Part shown: one piece after another, positions 33,235 to 44,682 of the stretch
How positions within the stretch are numbered: the first letter of the stretch is position 1
How the letters are laid out: each line of letters starts with the position of its first letter
Position numbers and translations under genes: made by a program
Notes under the pieces: model-generated
What the model saw: the letters and a program-made list of their open reading frames with translations, nothing else
What the model was told of the DNA's origin: nothing
The model's database searches: none
Assembly: GCF_001625195.1 (NCBI RefSeq)
Contig: NC_054390.1
Location: forward strand, 6,979,222 to 7,043,221
Direction of reading: 5' to 3'
DNA from: Drechmeria coniospora
Taxonomy: Eukaryota; Ascomycota; Sordariomycetes; Hypocreales; Ophiocordycipitaceae
DNA length: 64,000 bases

Positions 33235-34910
33235 GCAAGTAAGTACTGTACGTGTATCAGTACGTCCGTACAAGTATTAAGTATGTGTATTACAGGACTC
33301 CGTGGTACTTCCAGCACTTCCGGTACAGTGTACCCACAAGTTTCCGTACACGTAGTGTACTGAAGTACAATCATACGTGTACAGTATTAATAGTTGTACG
33401 TGTACATGTCGTACTTCTGGTACAGCTCTGGCCAGCTTGACGAGGGCTCCCTGCCCGTCAGTCAGCAGTTCCGGTGCCGCCATCATTTTTGCTATCCCGC
33501 AGACGTATCGGTAGGGTCGCAGAAGCACCTGTAAGGCCACGGATTCCATCTCTTCATACCTAGACCTAGGTATTCGTCATTCACGACCACGATGCCAATG
33601 AACGTTCTAATCCCTCGATGTCAAGACCAGCAGCTTGCGCTAGGCCCAGCCCGGCCGCCAGCCGTCTCCCAATCCGGAATACGGCCGCGAGGCTAATGTG
33701 AGGGTTTTTAGATCGTACTTGACTGAACAGTATTATTACCTGAAGAAATATTACTCGGGGAATTACTTCGCACTACGAATGATGTACTTACAACGTACTA
33801 GCAACTGCAATTATGCGCATCAGTACAGGTAAGTGCTCCGTACTTCGTATGGCATGCCTACCGAAGAACATGTACTCCGTACTTTTACTTGTACATGTAT
33901 AAGCTCGTAGCACTATTGGACGTGCGTACAGTGTAAAAATAAGTATATATGTCCAGTGTATTTGGACTGCACAGTACGGAGTACAGGACTTACAATACAT
34001 CTTGTACAATTAAGTACAGTAGGTGTATATTGAGTGATTGTACATCGTGTGCTTGCGTATGTACAGGTTAAAAATGAACGACTAAGTACTCATTCTTAAT
34101 CTGAGTGTACAGTAAGTATGTATTGCTAATGACTACGAAATATTGCTCGGTTACCCTTGGCACCAATAAATTGGCGAACAACCATCGTACGGGCAATGAA
34201 GAGCGTCGAACCCTTCGACTTTTTTTTCCCCAGTATTGGGCGGTCACACATTCTCTCCATGTTCGAGGTTAATCGAGGGCTCTACCGAGATGCTCTGCCC
34301 AATGACACACTTGACAGATCGTGCCCGGCGACGGCTAGATACGATAGACCTCTTTCTGGAAGACGGACACCACCAAAAGGTCTTCGTCTTAGTTGGTGCT
34401 GCGGAAAAATACAGGTATTACAGTACTCCGTATTACTTACATGTACTGTACTTACAAGTACTCCGTACGTACGGAGTACAGAGGGGGGCAAACGTTTATC
34501 ACCCCACAAGACATCTACTGTACAGTACTTACAGTACAGTACTTGTAAATATCCATACTCAGTACGGAGTTCGGTGATACGAGTAACAACAGTACCAGTA
34601 CTCCGTATTCCGTACTCCTTGTACCAGTAATAATACAGGAAGGTGAGAGTATTGATACAGGAGGCATGCACGTACAGAGGGATGTGTGCATGCAAGTACA
34701 GGAGGCATGCATGTACAAGTACCCCCCGGAGTGCTTGTACTTCCTCTTTCCCAAGTACTAACTTACTTACAGGTACAAGTCGGTGTACTGTCAGTCTCGC
34801 ACGGGTACAAGTACTTAGTTGTACAGTAATACTCCGTACTCGGTAACTGCAGTACTTACAAGTAATACAGGACTTAGTTGTACTATGAATTAGTAACACC
34901 GCCGCGCCAG
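33235..34910. repeat. GTAC/ACTCCGTA word cluster 6
   Basis: One of the longest clusters, broken by ordinary sequence at about 33430-33700 and 34130-34400. It is rich in AGTACTCCGTA, ACTTACAAGTA, TACAGTAC and GCATGCATGTACAAGT words on both strands. There is no transposon ORF or terminal repeat. Confidence 0.65.
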
Positions 34911-35759
34911 TAAGTAATATTTGGCCACTTTATCAGCGGCGTCAAACCAATATCATGCTGCATGGAGGTGCGTATTGGGTGATTCAAATCGACTGCTTTC
35001 CTTCATGAACTCGACAGCTCCACAGTGTCCTATAGCAGCAGTCTTTGGCGAGTACCTACAGTACTTAATTAAGTATCTAGTTTTCAAGCAGGTTGTCCGA
35101 AGCCAGCCGAGAAAGAGCTCGCGTGCTGTCGAGCATCCTCCTCCACTCGACGATGCTGAAAGCAGGGTGTACATCAATGGCCATCTCGCGGGGATCGTGC
35201 AAGCTAGGATCCGCAAGGTACAAATAGTAAGGCGGCGCAGCCAGGGCTGGTCCTACAACGGGCGCCTTTGTTCACCCTTGGACGGTCTGTCGGCCCTCCT
35301 TCGTCCGCAGACGTCATAGCAGATGCGTGCTTTCGATGACGTCGGTATCGATGCCGGCCGTGCGTACAGTAGATGCAGTACCAAATACAGTAGGAGGTAC
35401 TATGTATTGATTACTAATTATACTTCGCCATTGTGGCAATATTCATGCTGGTATGCAATGTGCACCATATCCAAAACCTGTCCTACATGTTCCCTCAAGT
35501 CGATTTGTCTCGGCACAACTTCATTCTCGGACGTCAAACTTCGTCTCGTCTGCTCTGCAGTGCATCCCCCCGCCATGGGAGCCGTCGGCCTTTGGCACGG
35601 ACTGCTCAAGATGGCGACAACGTGTGGTCGTCCGTATGCAATGGTAGGTATCGCTAGAAAACCATGGACGCCTCCAGTAAAGGAGAAAATAGGGATGCAG
35701 AAGGGGTTAAGGCGGCCGTCATGGTTGGATATGTGTTCATTCGTACGTGCGGGAGTCAA

Positions 35760-38532
35760 TCAAGCCAGGACGTCCGGCCCCGAGTGAAGCCAATCCGTCG
35801 AGCTGTCAATCATAAAATCGGTTATGTTATGCATGTTGATCATTCCCAGGCCCTGTCCGGCGCCGGCGTTGCCGTTCTGGGGACCGAGGGCCGCTACTTG
35901 CGACATGCCAGTGGGGTCGAGGCCCGTCGGTAGCCGTGGAAAGTTGAAAAAGTCGAAAACGTCAAAGTAGGCAAAGTCGTCCGGCGCAGGGTTCGCGGGC
36001 GCCGGACGGCCGGCATTGGATGGCCTGTGACCCCCAGCCTGCCGGGAGAGGAGATAGTCGAGGTCGAAGGCGGTCCGTCGCATGTCGGCGAGGATCCGGA
36101 CCGAGCCGGACAGGCCGTCGCCGCCTCGCCGCTGGTTGTCGGCGTGCTCGTCGAGCACCCTCTGCAGCAGCTCGCAGTATCGCGCCGCCACGGGCCAGTA
36201 CCGGCCCATCTCGCGCAGCGTGTCGACGAAGAAGCTGATCTGCGGCGACACCCGGTGCTCGACCGTCGAGCCGTGAACGAGCAGGACGCGGGCGCAGACC
36301 CAGATGGTGAAGGCAAAGGGCGGGCCCAGCTTCGGCAGCAGCCCGTTCTCCACCACAAACTCGCCCAGCGTGACGATGCTCTCGACGGCGCCCTGACACT
36401 TGCGCGTCGCGCTCAGCGAGGGCGTGAAGATGGACGACCGCGTCGTCGGGTAGCCTGCCGACGAGTTCAGCCGGATGACGGCCGTGTGGAAGGTGGCGTG
36501 AAGCATGACCCAGCAGCAGCTGATGGTCTTGCTCCCTTCGGCCTGGAATATCTTGCCCATGTTGCCGAACTCGGCGGGCAGCTCCGTCTTCCACGACTCG
36601 AGAAGTGTGTCGAGCTCCTTGTACCGGCGTTGCCACTGCTGCACGTCGCTCAGGGACGATATGTCGACCGGTTGCTTCAGGAACTGGTGGATCTTGGAGA
36701 GTATGCCCAAAACCTCAATGTAGTAGGCAAAGGCGCCCAAGTTCTGTGGCTTCACCACCTCCGTCGCCGGCGGATCGCCGTGATGGTCCCTCGTCTTGAA
36801 CCATTTCGTGTCGACGGCCTCGTTCTGGTGCCACAGCTCGTCGCGGCAAGGCAGCGTCCGATCGATTTCCTTGTCGGGCAACGCAAACTCAAACGCCGTC
36901 GTGATGGTCGCGTACCTGTCGAGGAGGTAGATCATCCAGAACAACCTCCTGCGCGATTCCGCCTCGATGAAGTCCTGGGCTTCGGGAACGATGGTCACCC
37001 TCAATGTGTAGATGGACACGTGCTTGGGCGAGACGCTCAACGAGTCGCTCTCGACGGCGAGGCCAAGCTGGACGACGCCCCTCGAGATGAGGGCCATGAT
37101 GTTCCACCCGGGGGGGCCGTTGCCGCTTCCGCAACGGTCGAGGGCGAGGATGACGAGGGCCTGCAGCGTCTTGACCGACGAGTTTTCCATGCCGTAGAGC
37201 AGGACGCGCTCCTTGGACACGCGGTAGTAGTGCTGCCTCCGCTCGTCCGAGAGTCTCGGGTCGGTCGAGTACCTCATGGTCGTGGCGCAGATGGCGTGCA
37301 GCAGGATCCGATCCTCCTCCTGCAGGGCGAGGGGCCCAAAGAGCGTCTGGAGCGTCGTCTTGCGATGGAGTATCGGACACCAGGTGTTGATCTGCTTAAA
37401 GTACAGGTCGACGAGGGCGTAGAGAAGGTCGTACGGGGGCATGTCCTGGTCGGCCTCGGCCATCTTGGTCGTCGAGAAGACATCAGGCTTTGGGGCGCCG
37501 AAGTGTTCCTGACTCACGGGGGGGGGCTGTATCGGAGGTAGCTGAATCGACGGCGAGGCGCTCGTCATCTGGGCCTGGGACCGGAAGCCGTCATGGTGAA
37601 GGGCAGGCGTCGAGGTGGCGCTAAAATCGGACGTGGGCTGTCTTTGAGGGTAGAGGGCGGCGTCGCCGTGAGGGGTGCTGATCGACTCCGACTGCCTGAC
37701 GGTCGATATGTCTCGGGGCGTACCGAGGTCGCTAGGCAGGCTGGAGTGGCTCGTGCGAAGGCCCGTCGGCAGGATTCCCTGCGGGCTCGAGGCGATGGAC
37801 GCGTGTATGATCTCGGAGTGAGACTTGAGGATGGCCTCCAGCTTGTCCATGCGATCCTGCAGCTCCTTGCCGAATCCCGCGCGGAGGCCAGGCCTCTTGC
37901 GCTCCTTGTACTCGCACGAGACGCCGTTGCGGGTGCACCAACCGCACGAGGGCTGGCCGCGGTCGCATTTGACCTAGCAGGCAAGGGGTCAGGGCAGGGA
38001 GGTCTTCCAATGCATCATGTGGCTCGGTCCATACCTTTCTCTGCTTACAGGTTTCGCATCTAATCAAGGATGGGAGCTGTCAGTCTCGCGTTGGCCTCTT
38101 GGTCGTCGTGACGGTGTGGAGCATGGGAGGCGAGGTGAAAGGTGAGGGGAAGAATGCGGATGAATTGGGAGACGAGGAGATGGGGCGCGAGATGGGGGCG
38201 AGGGACGGGGCGAGAGACGGGGTGAGAGACGGGGTGAGAGACGGGGTGAGAGAGCAGACGAGAGGAATGGCAGGAGAGGCGGCAGGGAAAGTGAGCAGAC
38301 GATAACACGGACGGGAACAAGTCGTCCGCACGGCCGAACCGCGTTGGGGGAAGGGCGAAAGGGAGAGAAGGGGAGGGGGAGACGGAGGGGGGGCATACGA
38401 GACGGAGGTGTAGCGCTTGCGCTTTCCGTTGTCGTTGTCTTGGTATTCATCGCTGCAGTCGCTCTCTTGCTCGACGTAATTCCGCGCGCCGGCCGAGGCG
38501 CCGGGCTGGACGGCGTCCAAGCCGTTGTGCAT
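35760..38532 (-). CDS. Zn(II)2Cys6 transcription factor, candidate L-rhamnose regulator
   Basis: Fungal binuclear-zinc-cluster regulator. Exons are 38532-38399, 38059-38035 (only 25 bases) and 37973-35760 (790 residues). The zinc cluster is assembled from all three exons: Cys 46, 49, 56, 63, 66 and 73 with spacing C-x2-C-x6-C-x6-C-x2-C-x6-C. A basic linker and coiled coil follow (GKELQDRMDKLEAILKSH). The central fungal-specific transcription-factor domain covers about residues 210-560 (PYDLLYALVDLYFKQINTWC, RRRLFWMIYLLDRYATI). The start has a near-perfect context (GCCACCATG). Intron 1 (339 bases) contains a small tandem repeat. The gene is divergent from LRA3; fungal L-rhamnose clusters often carry a regulator of this class, so control of the neighbouring rhamnose genes is inferred, not shown. 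Confidence 0.88.
38209..38254. repeat. Tandem 12-base repeat in regulator intron 1
   Basis: About three and a half tandem copies of GAGACGGGGTGA inside the 339-base first intron of the Zn(II)2Cys6 gene. The minus-strand frame stays open through most of the intron, which can mimic a longer coding exon. Confidence 0.8.
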
Positions 38533-38861
38533 GGTGGCCAAGTATCGTCGTATCAGGCCTCAGCGCGGCCGGTCCCGCTGCTCGGTGATTGAATCAACAG
38601 CACGGAGCGGAGGGGACAAGGTGCGACGGGGAGAGGTTCGGGGTGGGATGGGGATGCGCATTCGGGGCAAAGTTGAGCGACGAGGGAGAAGTTCTTGGTT
38701 TCGATGGTGGAGATTGATATTGATTTGTCGTCTGCCAAGCGGTCGATGGTGGGTTGGCGGAGAGGTTGGCGGATACTGCGTCGCCGATCGACAGGCACTG
38801 TAGGCACGGTAGTTTGGTCGGCCGATCGGTTGGTGAAAAGGTTGGGATGGAGGTCGGCAGG

Positions 38862-38946
38862 CAGGTAGGTTGGTAGGTAGGTCGGTAGGTAGGTAGGTAG
38901 GTAGGTTGGTAGGTAGTAGGTAGGTAGGTAGATGGGTAGATGGGTA
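38862..38946. repeat. Imperfect GGTA/GTAG microsatellite
   Basis: About 85 bases of GGTA units with a few substitutions (GGTT, GGTC, GGGT), in the upstream region of the Zn(II)2Cys6 gene. Confidence 0.9.
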
Positions 38947-39899
38947 GGGGGTCGTCCCGCGAGAGTTCGAGAGGCGATGCTGGCAAGGACAAGAGGTAAG
39001 CAAGGCTGTCGTCGAGAGGTTGCTGAGGTCTCTTTCCACCAAGGAAGGCTCTACGGCAGGCCGTCATGGTGATGAGGAAAGCTGGCCAACGGGAGCAACG
39101 GTCCTGCGCCGGACGCAGCAAACGGGGGGCGAGAGGGGAGGGCAGGCCGTCGCGTTGCGAATGCGGAGACGGGAACTCGCTCGATGGGCTCGCTTCCATG
39201 GGCAGACTCGATGGGCAGACGACACCGTCGAACGTTCACGGGAGGCAAGTCGCCAAAGAGGAAGATGTGGCGGCCTTGTGGCGGCGGGGATTCTGTGCTC
39301 GTATACGGACGAACCGCCAGGACCAGGAGGTACGTACTTACTTGTCTCTTTGTCTCACCGCAGATCGTCGGCAGTCGGGAAGGATGCGATCCGGTACTTG
39401 GAGATGTCACCGTCCTGCCGAGGCGTGGTTTCAGACGGTGCTCGTCATCTGGTCAATCAAATCTCGCTCTCTCACCTGCGCGTTTTGCGAGTAATCGTCC
39501 GGTTGGGGGTTTTTTTTTTTTTGCTTTCGACCCGGCGGACGAGACAAAGGGGAGAAATCGAGGCCACAGCGAAGAAAAGGTTAGCCGTAGTCGACAAGGA
39601 TGAAGTACGCAAGGCGGTCTGGTCGGTCTGGCTGCCACTGGACAGGACTCTCCGAGAGTCGACTGCGACCGGTACCAAGGTACTGTTAGGAACTAGGTTC
39701 CTGTATTACCGCCATGCCTCTCAGGGTGCTGCGACGAACTAGGGCGGCACTAGAATGGTTCGGTACCGAGGACCAGGCACCTAATGCATAGAACTCGGCA
39801 CCTGCTCGTACGAGCATCTGGCAGTCATAATTGGTCTCGCCTGGAGGGGGGTGTGGGCAGCCAGCCATGATTGGCGCATTGGCTCGGCCCCCACAGGTG

Positions 39900-41230
39900 C
39901 CCATCACAAGTACTGCAACTCCATACTAGGTACTCCGTACGGAATACAGTGCAGGTTCTCCGTGTAATTCGTCCGTACATGTACTCGGTAAGTACTTGCA
40001 GAAAGGTAAACTTGGGTGTGTTACTGCACCGTAGGTCGAAGTTGGTTAAAGCCTCACCTGCCAGAGGGAGAATCCTTGCAAGTCCAAGTACACAGTATGC
40101 ACGGATACATGTACTGTATGCTTGCACCAACACCAACAACCCTACCTGTACACCTGCTGCTAGTGAGACTTCGGACGCCGGAGCGGCATGAATGCTGCCG
40201 AAGCCAGAGGGAGGCATGAATACATCGGAGGCTGGAAGAGCATGAATAAACCTGGGCAGAGAATTCGGAGATTAGCCAGCGACGGACGTTGTTGAGTTAT
40301 GCCAAGTACGAGCGTGTACACTTGACTTGCACGGAGAATACTTGCAGCAAGTCTGCCATGGTCTCCGTACACTGTCCGTTCTGCACTGGCCATGCAGGTA
40401 AGCCAGCACTCAGGTAGGTACCTAGTAGGTATGTACTCCGAACGGTGGTGTCTGTACAGGTAGGCTCCAGTGCCGTGCCTACTTAGGTACACTTGCTCCG
40501 CGGTATTATTAATACTTTGTACTCGTGCTCGTAAACTTTAGTACATTACCTGCAGTACAAACTACTCGGTACTCAAGAGGTTAATCAAGTGTTAACTGTA
40601 CAAATATTTACAGTGCAGCTGTCCAGCATACAGTAATAAGTATGTGCATGTACTTGCAAGTACTTGCAGAATGCAGTCAGTACTTGTACTACTTGTACAG
40701 TACAGTACGTACTCGTAACCTCCATCCGTCACTGGAGCAGCAATATAATAATAGTGGGGGTTTCGATGGGTGTTGACCTCATGAGTGTGCAGTCATCGGG
40801 TTATCTCAGTCCGAACCTCCATCGAAACCCTGCACCTCCACGGGCAGGCGTGCATGCAATAATACTGCGCAATACTTGCATGTACATGCACCATACAGTA
40901 CACTTACTAGTTGGTAGCACCAATGCATGCATGCATGTAAGTACAGAGTACCAGTATGGAGTACGGAGTACGTACTGTAAATGCAATACTGTACTGCTGT
41001 TTACTGTACATGTATATGCCGCCCGTATTATCCGCGGCCCTTTACGGTTCGGAGCCCACCACGCAAGTACTTACAGTACTGTAGTTTTTCCATGCACACT
41101 TTACTCCGTACTCGGACAACTGTTGGTACTGTACACCAATGGGCTCGCCCCTACCTCGTACTCGTGCTACGGAGTACTTCCCCACAGATTCTTCGGCTGC
41201 TAGTACGGCGTACTAAAAGGCAGTATTAAG
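39900..41230. repeat. GTAC/ACTCCGTA word cluster 7
   Basis: Clustered GTAC, TACTTGCAAGTACTTGCAG, TACTCCGTACGGA and ATGCATGCATGTAAGTAC words between the regulator and LRA3. Interrupted by ordinary sequence near 40150-40380. Confidence 0.65.
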
Positions 41231-41335
41231 TATATACTCTTGCCTGCATGAGCACGATGCGACAAATGGACTGCACCGCGCCCCAAGACTTCCCCTTTGC
41301 AGACAACCTCCGAATATCGACCCTGCCATACTGCC

Positions 41336-41402
41336 GTCTCTCTTCTCTGTCTCTCCCTCTTCCTATCCCTCTTCCTCTTCCCCTTCCTCTTCCCCTTCAT
41401 CT
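41336..41402 (+). promoter_or_regulatory. Pyrimidine-rich tract upstream of LRA3
   Basis: A long C/T run (CTCTTCCTCTTCC-like units) ends about 35 bases before the LRA3 start, mirroring the tract before the NASP-type gene. It probably marks the core promoter or 5' UTR. Confidence 0.5.
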
Positions 41403-41436
41403 GGCGCCGTCGTTTCAAATGCCCTTCTAATTCAAC

Positions 41437-42983
41437 ATGCCGTCCACCGCAAGCGTTCGCAAGTTTCCCACCGTCAAGGCCGTGCGGTCATTCGTCATCG
41501 ATGGAGTCGGGTCTGGTACGGAGACGCCCTGACATGCATCCTCTTCTTTTGCTCGTGTCGGCTCACACCAGAACAGGCGGAGACTATCACAATGTCCAGG
41601 GCGGTCACTGGTGAGAGCAACCACACGCACGCCGCTCCCCGCGCAGCTGACACCGCCGCAGGCTCGTCGACACGGCCATATCCAACCCCTGCTCCCGATG
41701 GGATGAGTACCGCAGGTCGCGCACGAGCTGGGGCATCAACGTCCTAGGCTCTTTTCTCGTCGAGATTGAGGCATCGGACGGCACCGTCGGCTTCGCAACC
41801 GGCTTTGGAGGTGAGTGCTGCTCTGTCGGCCGCCGACGCGTGGCTGCATCCGAGTGGTTGGTCGAGGATGGATGCTAAGCCGGCCTGTCGCTGCGTAGGC
41901 CCTCCCGCCTGCTGGCTCGTCCATCAGCATTTCGAGCGCTTCCTGATCGGTGCCGACCCGCGCAACACGAACCTCTTGTTCGAGCAAATGTACCGTGCAT
42001 CCATGTTCTACGGCCGCAAGGGACTGCCTGTCGCCGTCATATCCGTCATCGACCTCGCCCTCTGGGATCTCATAGGCAAGCTGCGGAACGAGCCCGTCTA
42101 CCGACTGATCGGCGGGGCCACCAAGGAGCGCATCGACTTCTACTGCACCGGCCCGCAGCCGACGGCGGCCCGCGAGATGGGTTTCTGGGGCGCCAAGGTG
42201 CCGCTGCCCTTTTGTCCGGACGAGGGCCACCAGGGTTTGCGGAAGAACGTCGAGTTCCTCCGTCGACACCGCGAGGCCGTCGGGCCCGACTATCCCATCA
42301 TGGTCGACTGCTACATGAGCCTCAACGTCTCGTACACCATCGAGCTCGTCAAGGCGTGCGAGGAGCTCGACATCCACTGGTGGGAGGAGTGCCTGTCGCC
42401 CGACGACACCGACGGCTTCGCCCAGATCAAGCGGGCCCACCCGACGGTCAAGTTCACGACGGGCGAGCACGAGTACTCGCGTTACGGCTTCCGCAAGCTC
42501 GTCGAGGGTCGGAACCTCGACATCATCCAGCCCGACGTCATGTGGCTCGGCGGTCTCACCGAGCTGCTCAAGGTGGCCGCCATGGCGGCCGCCTACGACA
42601 TCCCCGTCGTCCCGCACGCCAGCGGCCCCTACAGCTACCACTTTGTCATTTCGCAGCCGAACACGCCCTTCCAGGAGTACCTCGCCAACTCGCCCGACGG
42701 CCGCAGCGTCCTGCCCGTCTTTGGCGACCTGTTCGCCGACGAGCCGATGCCGACCAAGGGATACCTCACCACGGCCGACCTCGACAAGCCGGGCTTTGGT
42801 CTGACCATCACCCGGGCCGCCTGGTCCAAGCTCATACCGTCGACGCAGCTGCTCAATCCCTCGCCGGCGACAAACGCGCTGACGGCCCCGAGTCTCCCTG
42901 CGGCGCGCGAGCTCGACGTGAGCGACAAGACGGAACAAAAGGAGAACGGCAGCGTCCGGGAGGCTGTGACGGCCAAGGTCTAG
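41437..42983 (+). CDS. LRA3: L-rhamnonate dehydratase (enolase superfamily)
   Basis: Removes water from L-rhamnonate to give L-2-keto-3-deoxyrhamnonate in the non-phosphorylated fungal L-rhamnose pathway. Exons are 41437-41515, 41577-41610, 41662-41810 and 41899-42983 (448 residues). Splicing rebuilds GDYHNVQGGHWLVDTA, a hallmark of this group. The barrel carries the metal ligands Asp224 (MVDCYMS), Glu250/251 (WWEECLSP) and Glu277 (TTGEHEYS), plus Asp300 and His327 (IIQPDVMWLGG, VVPHASGPY), the Asp-His catalytic pair of rhamnonate dehydratases. The order and spacing match bacterial RhmD and fungal LRA3. The last 50 residues are a variable tail. The gene is followed 1.7 kb downstream on the same strand by LRA1, supporting the pathway call. 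Confidence 0.93.
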
Positions 42984-43384
42984 CCCCCGAAAACCCCTCG
43001 TCGTTTGTCTCTTCCCCATCTCCATCGGCATGACAAGACGCATGGGCGCTTGCTTGCTCTCACATGCATTATCGGTGCCCTCAGGAGGGTCGAAAATCAT
43101 GTCTGCCTGCCGGCATTTGGCCACATGGATCACATTGCTGTACATACGAGTCCAGGGCATGGATATATTTTTTTCGAGACAGCATGGCGTTGACGCCGTC
43201 GTCTCTCCTACTCTGTCCCACCGTCGTTTTCATTAGCAATCAGTACCCTGCTCGTTCCACAGTAGTGACGACATGGGATCGTAATGTTTCATCGTATGAA
43301 GGATGAACAGACCGATCTTCGGCCAAGACCTGTGCTCCATTTTTGTTTCTGCGGGACGGAAGGATAGGTGGGTTCGCATTGTCG

Positions 43385-44175
43385 CTTGTAATACTCCGTA
43401 CTTGTACGGAGTACAGTACTTGTACAACTAATTACTCCGTACACTGTACGGAGTACGGAGAACACATATAAGTACTGTATATCTCCAGTACACGGCATGG
43501 AAGTACAGTACTTGTTTGTATGGAGGGCATGCATATCACGGCATGTATATTTCCACATTGTGTACCAAGGTGTTTCCAACGAATATGTCCATACACCTAC
43601 CTGTGCAGTACTTACTCCGTACCAAGTACTCTGTAGGGTGATTGCAGGCGGCTGCTGCGTCTGGAACTGTTCGCCCTTGGGCTCGGTACCGAGGGCGTTG
43701 AAGCTTGTGGATGAAGTTGGCCGTGTACTCCGTAGCAGCGGCATGTTTTGGCGAGCAGGTCGAACCGACCAGGTAACAACAAGGTATTTTTACTATACTA
43801 CCAGCCAGTTACAGCTATCCAAAGAACACGAACACCAATACGAAAAGGCACCTCAAGTATCAAATACGAGTGGAGCTACAACTTACAGTATATACTTAAG
43901 TATGTATAAGTCTGTACTGTACACTAAGTAGTTGTACGGAGTAAGTAAGTATTTCGTACTTACTTACTTCGTACAAGAACATGCTGTAAGTAATACGGAG
44001 TACACAAACATGTAATACGAAGTACGGAGTACAAGCACTTACGGTGTATTAACACTCTGTAAGTAAGTAAAGTGTACCCGTAATACTTGTACAACTCCGT
44101 ACTATTCTTGTCCTTACGTAAGTGTACTTGTACGTGCAACTAAGTACAGTACAACTACGAATTCCTTACAAGTAG
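43385..44175. repeat. GTAC/ACTCCGTA word cluster 8 with paired inverted repeats
   Basis: Contains two consecutive inverted repeats with the same ten-base arms TACTCCGTAC/GTACGGAGTA: 43392-43413 (two-base spacer) and 43433-43455 (three-base spacer). More copies of the words fill 43890-44160, where TACGGAGTA occurs with AAGTAAGTA and ACTTACTTACTTCGTAC. Confidence 0.85.
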
Positions 44176-44279
44176 TTATTACTTGCAAGGACTTCTTTCT
44201 GTATCGGACAACAGCGGACCGACTCAAATGTTGGAGCGCGGACCTGGAGCGCGGCTGCGAACAGCATCGTCACTCTCCA

Positions 44280-44284
44280 CCAAT
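44280..44284 (+). promoter_or_regulatory. CCAAT box upstream of LRA1
   Basis: CCAAT about 400 bases before the LRA1 start codon. Fungal HAP/CBC complexes bind CCAAT; use here is inferred. Confidence 0.35.
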
Positions 44285-44682
44285 CATCCGTACCTAGATG
44301 TCGGTGACCAAATCAATGATTTCTTGCCACTCCGCAAGCATCCTGCTGCTTTGGATTCTGCAGCAGTTTTTTTTGGTCTCAGTTACTGCACTTACGGACC
44401 ACAAGTACTACTACCTCATCGGGGTATCTTCCCCGTTTCGTCGCCACCACCATTGGCTCCAGAGCACGCAAGGGTCCTCGCTTCCGGACCAGCAGCATGC
44501 CAGCGACATCTGCATTCCGTGCGGGCGAGCTGCCTCCTCGACGACGCAAAGCGGCCATTCTCCTCCGCCAGATCAATCTCTCTACATACCTTGCCCCCAT
44601 CATCCCGTGAACATCCAGTCTTCCCCTCGCTGCCAGCGGCACTGCCGATCCAACCTAACCGACCGCCGACTGCCCCTCCATC

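Larger units (their letters stand above)
32009..35759. other. 3.75-kb gene-free region with two repeat-word clusters
   Basis: The first 420 bases are the promoter side of the CRP1/MDG1-type gene. Then come a repeat-word cluster (32440-33060), a short ordinary stretch, a second long cluster (33235-34910) and about 800 bases of mixed DNA before the regulator's stop codon. An imperfect CACCTGCA repeat is present at about 32681-32735 and four ATCA units at about 32660-32675. No gene is supported. Confidence 0.55.
38533..41436. other. 2.9-kb divergent region between the regulator and LRA3
   Basis: This spacer lies between two divergent start codons. It holds the regulator's promoter side (38533-39650) with a GGTA microsatellite, a T run at 39510-39522, and a repeat-word cluster (39900-41230, listed). 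A CT-rich tract at 41336-41402 sits just ahead of the LRA3 ATG. No gene is supported. It should contain the control sites for LRA3, but I cannot point to one. Confidence 0.55.
42984..44682. other. 1.7-kb spacer between LRA3 and LRA1
   Basis: The first 400 bases are LRA3 3' flank. Positions 43385-44175 are a repeat-word cluster (listed). The last 500 bases form the LRA1 promoter, with a CCAAT box at 44280-44284 and CT-rich stretches near 44555-44600. No gene is supported. Confidence 0.55.

Noticed and set aside
36027..37541. 504-codon ORF antisense to the Zn(II)2Cys6 regulator
   Set aside because: It is the mirror of a GC-rich coding exon. The opposite strand carries the zinc cluster and transcription-factor domain with good splice sites, so the long antisense frame is a by-product.
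41736..43160. 474-codon ORF antisense to LRA3
   Set aside because: LRA3 on the plus strand has all catalytic residues of rhamnonate dehydratases, while the antisense protein has no recognisable domain.
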